Assembly (NCBI GenBank): GCA_016880225.1
Contig: JAEHDT010000293.1
Coordinates: 1 to 8,492 of the forward strand
DNA from: Gemmatimonadota bacterium
GTDB taxonomy: Bacteria; Gemmatimonadota; Gemmatimonadetes; Gemmatimonadales; GWC2-71-9
Length of the DNA stretch: 8,492 nt
Direction: 5' to 3'
The stretch's first letter is position 1. Each line of letters opens with the position of its first letter. Below are positions 1 to 5,044 of the stretch, in pieces. The notes under the pieces were generated by a model. It was not told where the DNA came from. It was given only the letters and a program-made list of their open reading frames with translations, and did not search any database. The position numbers were made by a program, and so were the translations under genes.

Positions 1-143
1 CGCATGGCGGCGGGCGGCCCGTCCGCGCGACCGAGGACGTTCTGCGGCGCTCCGACGACGACGGTCGAATGCGAGCCGCCGGCGTCGGCGCCGAGAAAGA
101 CGCCGGACGGGCGGACAGGCGGACGGGTAGTCTGCGACGTCAT
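1..143 (-). CDS. BadF/BadG/BcrA/BcrD-family sugar kinase (N-acetylhexosamine kinase-like), N-terminal 47 codons only
   Basis: Only the N-terminus lies in the window; the gene runs off the left edge. The ATG at 143-141 overlaps the symporter stop codon (TGA 142-140) in an ATGA junction, which fixes the start and predicts translational coupling. After a Pro/Arg-rich leader of about 14 residues comes VFLGADAGGSHSTVVV (residues 15-30), matching the first beta-strand and phosphate-1 loop (D-x-G-G-[ST]-x-[ST]) of the ASKHA/BadF ATPase fold, followed by the usual VLGRADGPPA turn. Family members include GlcNAc kinases and the MurK MurNAc/GlcNAc kinases. Pairing with a symporter and lying near namZ and nagZ makes a cytoplasmic amino-sugar kinase the best guess. 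Other BadF members (such as benzoyl-CoA reductase activators) cannot be excluded from 47 residues. The leader is encoded by a repetitive GC-rich tract and looks like a late addition. Confidence 0.72.
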   Translation of the reverse strand, partial: MTSQTTRPPVRPSGVFLGADAGGSHSTVVVGAPQNVLGRADGPPAAM

Positions 144-170
144 GCCGCCGGGGCGGCCTGTCCGCCCGTC
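106..170 (-). repeat. 15-bp perfect inverted repeat around the symporter/kinase junction
   Basis: GACGGGCGGACAGGC at 106-120 is the exact reverse complement of 156-170, separated by 35 bases. In the minus-strand message this would be a 15-bp GC-rich stem whose loop contains the overlapping TGA/ATG. A second small hairpin, GCCGCC-GG-GGCGGC (144-157), lies directly upstream of the kinase ATG and shares two bases with the larger stem, so the two are partly exclusive. Both arms are coding: the symporter tail and the kinase leader. The arms are made of G/C heptad-like units. A role in coupling translation of the two genes is an inference. Confidence 0.6.
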
Positions 171-1618
171 TGCCCGTCCCGTCCGACCATTGAAGAGAGG
201 ATTCCCACCGCCACCGTCACCGCCGTTCCCAGCGGCACGTACCACGGCCAGGCGAGGCCGGGGAGCCAGCGCCAGGCCGCGGGAAACTGGGGAATGACGG
301 CCCCCAGCACGATCGGCGTCATGATCAGCACGCTCGCCACGATCGCGACGATCACGTCGCGCTGGCGGGCACGGGTCCACAGTCCGCCCAGCAGGTACGT
401 GCCGAGCAGGCTTCCATACGTCACCGACGCGACGCTCAGGGCGAGCTGCACCACCGGCGTGTTCTGGTCGCGGAACGCCATCGCACCGGCGACCAGCACG
501 GCGGTCCAGAACAGCGTGAGCCAGCGGCCGACCCAGAGCAGGTGTGCGGAGTCCTGGCGGCCAGTCAGGGGAGCGTAGAAGTCGTGCGTGGACGCCGACG
601 CGAGCGAGTTGACGGCCGAGGCGTGGCTGCTCATCGCCGCCGCGAGGATCCCCGCCACGACGAGGCCGGCGAGCCCCGCGGGGAGCTGGGTGATCACGAA
701 CGTCGGGTAAATGGCGTCGCTCCGCATGCCGGGCCGATCGGCTCCCGCGAGCCACAGGCTCGTCCCCACGAGCAGGAACAGGGAGAACTGCGCGATGATG
801 AATACGCCCGACCCGATCAACGCCCGCTGGGCGTCCTTCAATCCGCGCGCCGCGAGCAGGCGCTGGACGATGAGATGGTCCGTGCCGTGCGAGGCGCCGG
901 CGATGAGCGCCCCGCCCAGTACGCCGCCCCAGAAGGTGTACAGGACCCTGAACGACGGGCGGAAATCGAGCGTGACGAGCTTCCCCGCGTCCCAGGCGCG
1001 TGCCAGTGCGCCCACGCCTCCCGCCAGGTGCAGCGCGACGATCAGCGTCGCGATTCCGCCCAGGAGATACACGCCGAGCTGTATCACGTCCACCCACACC
1101 ACGGCCCGCAGCCCGCCGGCCCACGTGTAGATCACCGTCACGATGCCGATCGCGAGAATGCCGGCGGCGAGACTCCAGTGCGTGATGATGGCGAGGGGAA
1201 TGGCGGTGGCGAAGATCCGCACGCAGTCGGCGAGGGCGCGGGTGACGAGAAAGATCCCCGAGGCGGCCCGTCGCGCCCCGCGGCCGAAGCGGCGCTCGAG
1301 ACGCTGGTACGCGGTGTCCTGGGTTCCCTCGAAGTAGCCGGGGAGGAGAAAGGCGGCCACGCCGATCCGTCCGGCCAGGTACCCGAACGCGAGCTGCAGG
1401 AACGTGAGGTCGGCGCGGGCCGCGATGCCGGGGATCGAGATCACAGTCAGGGCCGACGTCTCGGTGGCCACGATAGAGAGCATCAGCGCCCACCAGGGGA
1501 GGCCGCGGTGGCCCAGGAAGTAGTCGCTTGCGTCGCGCTGGCGTCCAGCGAGCACCAGCCCGAACACCACGACGGCGGCGCAGTAGGCCGCGATGACGGC
1601 TACGTCGAGCGGGCGCAT
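140..1618 (-). CDS. Sodium:solute symporter (SSS/SLC5 family), candidate amino-sugar importer
   Basis: This 492-residue inner-membrane protein has about 13 hydrophobic segments, the usual size for the family. It opens with a short N-terminus and a first helix at about 5-25. The SDYFLGHRGLPWWALMLS block (31-48) is the typical TM1/TM2 region of SSS proteins. TWAGGLRAVVWVDVIQ (165-180) is the family signature around TM5, and GILAAAMSSHASAVNSLASA (323-342) is the TM8 region that carries Ser/Thr sodium ligands. It should therefore couple uptake of a small solute to sodium. Its stop codon overlaps the start of a BadF-type sugar kinase, so the imported solute is probably phosphorylated at once; in Tannerella forsythia a symporter of this superfamily (MurT) works with the kinase MurK on MurNAc. 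The substrate is inferred, not shown. No good Shine-Dalgarno precedes ATG 1618. The C-terminal tail (GRDGQTGGQAAPAA) is hydrophilic and encoded by a repetitive GC tract. Confidence 0.92.
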   Translation of the reverse strand: MRPLDVAVIAAYCAAVVVFGLVLAGRQRDASDYFLGHRGLPWWALMLSIVATETSALTVISIPGIAARADLTFLQLAFGYLAGRIGVAAFLLPGYFEGTQDTAYQRLERRFGRGARRAASGIFLVTRALADCVRIFATAIPLAIITHWSLAAGILAIGIVTVIYTWAGGLRAVVWVDVIQLGVYLLGGIATLIVALHLAGGVGALARAWDAGKLVTLDFRPSFRVLYTFWGGVLGGALIAGASHGTDHLIVQRLLAARGLKDAQRALIGSGVFIIAQFSLFLLVGTSLWLAGADRPGMRSDAIYPTFVITQLPAGLAGLVVAGILAAAMSSHASAVNSLASASTHDFYAPLTGRQDSAHLLWVGRWLTLFWTAVLVAGAMAFRDQNTPVVQLALSVASVTYGSLLGTYLLGGLWTRARQRDVIVAIVASVLIMTPIVLGAVIPQFPAAWRWLPGLAWPWYVPLGTAVTVAVGILSSMVGRDGQTGGQAAPAA

Positions 1619-1694
1619 GAATCGGACCGGGCCGCAACAAAAAGCCCGCGACGCGCGCGGGCTCGGAATGCCGACGAAATCGGGACCAACGGCC
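1619..1694. other. 76-bp gap between Fe-S carrier stop and symporter start
   Basis: The gap holds the terminator at 1636-1663 and little else. I looked on the minus strand for a -35/-10 pair to start the symporter/kinase unit and found none that is convincing, nor a Shine-Dalgarno before ATG 1618. Expression may rely on read-through, a promoter inside the carrier gene, or a promoter class I cannot recognise by eye. Confidence 0.6.
1636..1663 (-). terminator. Rho-independent terminator after the Fe-S carrier gene
   Basis: On the minus strand the sequence reads an 8-bp perfect stem, AGCCCGCG (1663-1656) and its complement CGCGGGCT (1650-1643), with a 5-base loop, running into TTTTTGTTG (1643-1635). 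It starts 32 bases past the carrier stop codon and ends 17 bases before the downstream symporter ATG. It should close the nagZ-to-carrier transcription unit and make the symporter/kinase pair a separate or read-through unit. Confidence 0.85.
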
Positions 1695-2054
1695 TCAGAC
1701 CGTGAACGACGATCCGCAGCCGCAGCCGCCCGTGGCGTTCGGGTTTTCGAAGGCGAAACCCGACTCCTGGAAGTTGCTCTTGTAGTCCAGGGTCACGCCG
1801 TTCAGATACTGGGCGCTGAAACCGTCGACGAAGCAGCGCACGCCCGCCGTCTCGATCACGACGTCGTCGTCCGCCGGCTTGTCCTCGATGTTCAGGCTGT
1901 AGCGGAATCCCGAGCAGCCCCCCGGCAGCACCGCGATGCGGAGCCCGGCCGTGTCGGGGGACACCTTCTCTTCCGACATGAACTTCCTCACCTCGGCCGC
2001 CGCCTTGTCGGTCAGCGTGAGGGTGACGGGCGTGGTGTTTTGCGTCGTGGCCAT
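1695..2054 (-). CDS. erpA: A-type iron-sulfur cluster carrier (HesB/IscA/ErpA family)
   Basis: This is a 119-residue cytoplasmic protein of typical family length. A-type carriers receive Fe-S clusters from the assembly scaffold and pass them to target enzymes. The three conserved cysteines are present: Cys47 in LPGGCSGFRYSL and Cys111/Cys113 in GGCGCGSSFTV at the C-terminus. FVDGFSAQYLNGVTLDYKS (76-94) fits the conserved [VI]D..[S]..YL.G...DY region. The CGCGSSF ending and overall pattern favour ErpA-like over SufA/IscA, but this cannot be settled by eye. Residue 50 is followed by Arg-Tyr where Gln-Tyr is common, and there is an additional Cys74. The gene starts 9 bp after the symporter stop with no clear Shine-Dalgarno, and ends before a strong terminator, so it is the last gene of the nagZ unit. 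It has no obvious link to peptidoglycan; co-transcription may be incidental. Confidence 0.93.
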   Translation of the reverse strand: MATTQNTTPVTLTLTDKAAAEVRKFMSEEKVSPDTAGLRIAVLPGGCSGFRYSLNIEDKPADDDVVIETAGVRCFVDGFSAQYLNGVTLDYKSNFQESGFAFENPNATGGCGCGSSFTV

Positions 2055-2063
2055 GGCGAGAAC

Positions 2064-3842
2064 TTAGGGCGTCGTGGCGGGAGTGTCAACGGCGCTGCTC
2101 TGGAACGTCGCATCCCGCCTGAGGTTACGCGCGATGAGCGCGAACGCGGCCGCCGCCAGCGCTCCGAACGCGAGCGCCACGCCCGCGGTCCCCACGAGCA
2201 GCTGCCCGATGCCGAACAGCGCGCTGTACACCGCCACCCACCCCGCCACCCAGGTTACCCACGACAGTGCGCCACCGGGGATCGGGTCGGCGCCGAACCC
2301 GAGACGGGTGGCGACGGCGCGCCATCCCGGCCCGCCCGGCCGGGCGCGGGCGTAGAACCGGTCGAGCGTCTCGGGCGTCTCGGGGCGCGTGATGAGCGTC
2401 GCGGCGATCCAGGCGATGGTCGTCGCCGCCACCGTGATGACGAGGGCGAGCGGATCATCCGCGGCGAGGTGGCCCCAGCGCCACACGACGATGGAGACGA
2501 CGCACGACGCCCCCATCGCGACCAGCTCGCTCCATGCGTTGATGCGCCACCAGTACCACCGCAGAATGAGCACCAGCCCCGTGCCGGCACCGATACCGAG
2601 CAGGATCCGCCAGCCCGCCTCGATCGAGCCGAGGAACCGCATCACCACCAGGGCGAGGACCATCAGCACGGCGGTGGCGATCCGCGAGACCAGCACTTGC
2701 TCCTTGCTCCCCGCTCCCCGGCGCACGAATCGCAGCCAGAAGTCGTTGACGAAGTACGATGTGCCCCAGTTCAGGTGGGTGGAGATCGTGCTCATGTACG
2801 CCGCCGCAAACGCGGCGAGCAGCAGGCCACGGAGCGGCGAGGGGAGCAGATCCACCATCGCGCGCGCGTACCCGTGGCCGGGGTCGGAGCCGGCCGCGGT
2901 CAGGTCGGGATACGTCACGGCCGCGAACAATCCCACCAGGATCCACGGCCAAGGCCGCAGCGCATAGTGGGCGATGTTGAACCACAGGGTGGCGAGCAGG
3001 CCGTGGCGCTCGTCGCGGGTGGACATGATGCGCTGCGCGACGTAGCCTCCGCCGCCTGGCTCCGCGCCGGGATACCACGACGCCCACCACTGCACCGCGA
3101 GGAACACGAGTAGCGACGAGAGGGGCAGCCACCCTCCGTGGAGCGGCGGCAGGATCCCCAGGGCGGCCTGGTGGCCGCCGTACCGGGCGCTCGCGAGCTC
3201 GGCCAGCCGGTCGAGCCCGCCGACCCGGTTGACGGCGAGCACCGCCAGCACGATCGAGCCGCCCATCGCGACGATGAACTGGAAGAAGTCCGTCACGATC
3301 ACGCCCCACAGCCCCGCCAGGATCGAATAGACGGCGGTGATGAGGAACAGCAGCGCGGCGACACGCCACCCGGAGATGCCCAGCGTGATCTGCAGGATGT
3401 CGGCCATCGCCTTCGTTACCCACCCCATGATGATCAGGTTGATGGGGAGGGCGAGATACAGCGCGCGTGCGCCGCGCAGAAACGCCGCCGGTCGGCCACC
3501 GTAGCGCAGCTCGACGAACTCCACGTCCGTGAGCACGCCCGCGCGGCGCCACAGGCGCGCGAAGAAGAACACGGTGAGGAGTCCCGAGAGCGCCATGTTC
3601 CACCACAGCCAGTTCCCGGCGACCCCGTACTTCACGACCAGGCCCGTGACGACGAGCGGGGTGTCCGCGGCAAAGGTGGTCGCCACCATCGACGTGCCCG
3701 CGAGCCACCACGGGAGGCTCCGGCCCGACAGGAAATAGTCCGCCAGCGAGCGGCCGGCCCGCCCGGTGTAGTACAGGCCGATCGCGGCCGAGACCACGAA
3801 GTACGCGACGATGATCAGCCAGTCGGCGAAGGACAGGGTCAT
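2064..3842 (-). CDS. Sodium:solute symporter, long form, embedded in the nagZ operon
   Basis: This 592-residue multi-pass inner-membrane protein belongs to the SSS family but is clearly a different subfamily from the 492-residue symporter in this window. Recognisable parts are ADYFLSGRSLPWWLAGTSMV (34-53), LAGLWGVIVTDFFQF (175-189, the TM5 signature region) and AAFAAAYMSTISTHLNWGTS (343-362), where MSTIST supplies the TM8 Ser/Thr sodium ligands. It extends beyond the usual core with a charged loop at about 485-525 and two more hydrophobic segments (528-570). The start is ATG 3842, which overlaps the serine-hydrolase stop (TGA 3841-3839) in an ATGA junction; the open frame continues upstream to 4073, but that part reads as Arg/Pro-rich antisense noise over the hydrolase. 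Its place directly after two exported peptidoglycan-degrading enzymes suggests that it imports their sugar or muropeptide product. The substrate is inferred. Confidence 0.92.
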   Translation of the reverse strand: MTLSFADWLIIVAYFVVSAAIGLYYTGRAGRSLADYFLSGRSLPWWLAGTSMVATTFAADTPLVVTGLVVKYGVAGNWLWWNMALSGLLTVFFFARLWRRAGVLTDVEFVELRYGGRPAAFLRGARALYLALPINLIIMGWVTKAMADILQITLGISGWRVAALLFLITAVYSILAGLWGVIVTDFFQFIVAMGGSIVLAVLAVNRVGGLDRLAELASARYGGHQAALGILPPLHGGWLPLSSLLVFLAVQWWASWYPGAEPGGGGYVAQRIMSTRDERHGLLATLWFNIAHYALRPWPWILVGLFAAVTYPDLTAAGSDPGHGYARAMVDLLPSPLRGLLLAAFAAAYMSTISTHLNWGTSYFVNDFWLRFVRRGAGSKEQVLVSRIATAVLMVLALVVMRFLGSIEAGWRILLGIGAGTGLVLILRWYWWRINAWSELVAMGASCVVSIVVWRWGHLAADDPLALVITVAATTIAWIAATLITRPETPETLDRFYARARPGGPGWRAVATRLGFGADPIPGGALSWVTWVAGWVAVYSALFGIGQLLVGTAGVALAFGALAAAAFALIARNLRRDATFQSSAVDTPATTP

Positions 3843-5044
3843 AGCTCGGGGTGGGTGAGGGCGTCCGCCACGAGGTCGGCGACGTGCGGCCGCACGTGGA
3901 GGATCGCCGTGTTGGCGCGCGTGGGATGGACGCGGTTCGTGAGCAAAATAATGAACAGGTCGCGGTCGGGATCGAGCCACAGCGAGGTGCCGGTGTAGCC
4001 GGTATGCCCGAAGGCGCGCCGCGACAGGCGGGTGCCGGCGCTCGAATGGCCCGAGTCCGCCGGCGTGTCCCAACCGAGGGCGCGCGTCGAGCCCGGGGGC
4101 AGGTTCTGGCGCCGGGTGAACTCCGCGACGGTCTCCGCGCGGATCAGCTGCAGCGTGTCCCAGGCGCCGCCGTTCAGGAGCAGGGCGGCGAAGCGCGACA
4201 GATCGAGGACGTTCGAGAACAGCCCGGCGTTTCCCGACACGCCGCCCAGGCGCGCGGCGCTCTCGTCATGGACTTCCCCTCGGAGCGAGCGGTGGCGGAA
4301 CACGGTGTCGTGTTCCGTCGGCGTGATGCGGTCGCGCCACGAGGCAGGGGGCACGAACCGGGTCGCGGGCATGCCGAGCGGGCCGAACACCCGCGCGGCG
4401 AGAAACCGATCGAGCGGTTGGCCGCTCACACGTTCCACCGCTTGCATGAGGACGATGGCACTCAAGTCGGAGTAGCGATACGTCGTGCCGGGCGGCGCGA
4501 CGAGCGTGGTCGTGTCCACGGCCGCGAGCGCCGCGACGCGCGTGGCCGTGGAGTCGTACAGCGGCAGGTCAGCGACCAGTCCGGCCGAGTGCGTGAGCAG
4601 GTGACGGATCGTCACGCGGTCCTTCATGGGACCGCGGAATTCGGGTACGTAGCGTGCGACGGGCGCGTCGAGCGCCAGGGCGTTCTGGTCCACGAGCAGC
4701 ATGCACGCGGTCGCGAGGCCCACCACCTTGGTGAGGGACGCGAGGTCGTACAGCGTGCCCGCCTCGACGGGGCGTGGGTCGTCGATCCCGTAGTGTCCGA
4801 CCGGCGCGACGAGTGCCAGCCGGCCGTGGCGTCCGACCGCCAGCACGGCACTCGGGAACGCGCCGCTGTCCACCTCCGCCCGCAGGTACGTAACGACGGC
4901 CGCGAGCCGTGTGCTGTCGAACCCCAGGGAGGCGGGCGCCGCCGCCGGGATCCCGGCGCTCGCCGGGACGGGCGGCGCGCCCGGACCGCACGCCGCGAAC
5001 AGCGCGGTGAGCGCCATCGCAGCGCCGGGTAAGACGGGCCTCAC
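3839..5044 (-). CDS. Beta-lactamase-fold serine hydrolase lipoprotein, candidate N-acetylmuramyl-L-alanine amidase (AmiE/YbbE-like)
   Basis: This 401-residue protein has the class C beta-lactamase/PBP (PF00144) fold. The nucleophile motif is S103-L-T-K106 (in LYDLASLTKVVG), the second motif is Y191-S-D193, and the KTG equivalent is H347-T-G349 (FGHTGYTG). The GNAGLFSN block (271-278) and LLTHSAG (149-155) are typical of the non-beta-lactamase serine hydrolases in this family. I chose GTG 5044: it makes a GTGA overlap with the nagZ stop (TGA 5043-5041) and gives a signal peptide with an Arg n-region (MRPVLPGAAMALTALFAAC) ending in a lipobox-like Cys19. ATG 5017 would drop that positive charge. 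Export as a lipoprotein is therefore likely. B. subtilis AmiE, encoded beside nagZ and namZ, removes peptide from MurNAc, and the neighbourhood argues for the same role here. A D-Ala-peptidase or esterase is the alternative; true beta-lactamase activity is less likely. Confidence 0.85.
   Translation of the reverse strand: MRPVLPGAAMALTALFAACGPGAPPVPASAGIPAAAPASLGFDSTRLAAVVTYLRAEVDSGAFPSAVLAVGRHGRLALVAPVGHYGIDDPRPVEAGTLYDLASLTKVVGLATACMLLVDQNALALDAPVARYVPEFRGPMKDRVTIRHLLTHSAGLVADLPLYDSTATRVAALAAVDTTTLVAPPGTTYRYSDLSAIVLMQAVERVSGQPLDRFLAARVFGPLGMPATRFVPPASWRDRITPTEHDTVFRHRSLRGEVHDESAARLGGVSGNAGLFSNVLDLSRFAALLLNGGAWDTLQLIRAETVAEFTRRQNLPPGSTRALGWDTPADSGHSSAGTRLSRRAFGHTGYTGTSLWLDPDRDLFIILLTNRVHPTRANTAILHVRPHVADLVADALTHPEL

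Noticed and set aside
106..170. The 15-bp inverted repeat as a transcription terminator for the symporter gene
   Set aside because: The loop is 35 bases, no T-run follows in either direction, and it lies inside both coding regions.
1593..3113. 506-residue plus-strand open frame (also 542-1705 and 3851-5032 on the plus strand)
   Set aside because: Long open frames opposite real genes are expected at this GC content; translations are Arg/Gly/Pro/His-rich with no hydrophobic core or motif and lie antisense to well-identified genes.
3843..4073. 77-residue upstream extension of the 592-residue symporter
   Set aside because: Arg/Pro/His-rich out-of-frame reading of the hydrolase gene; the ATGA overlap at 3842 and the usual SSS N-terminus mark the real start.
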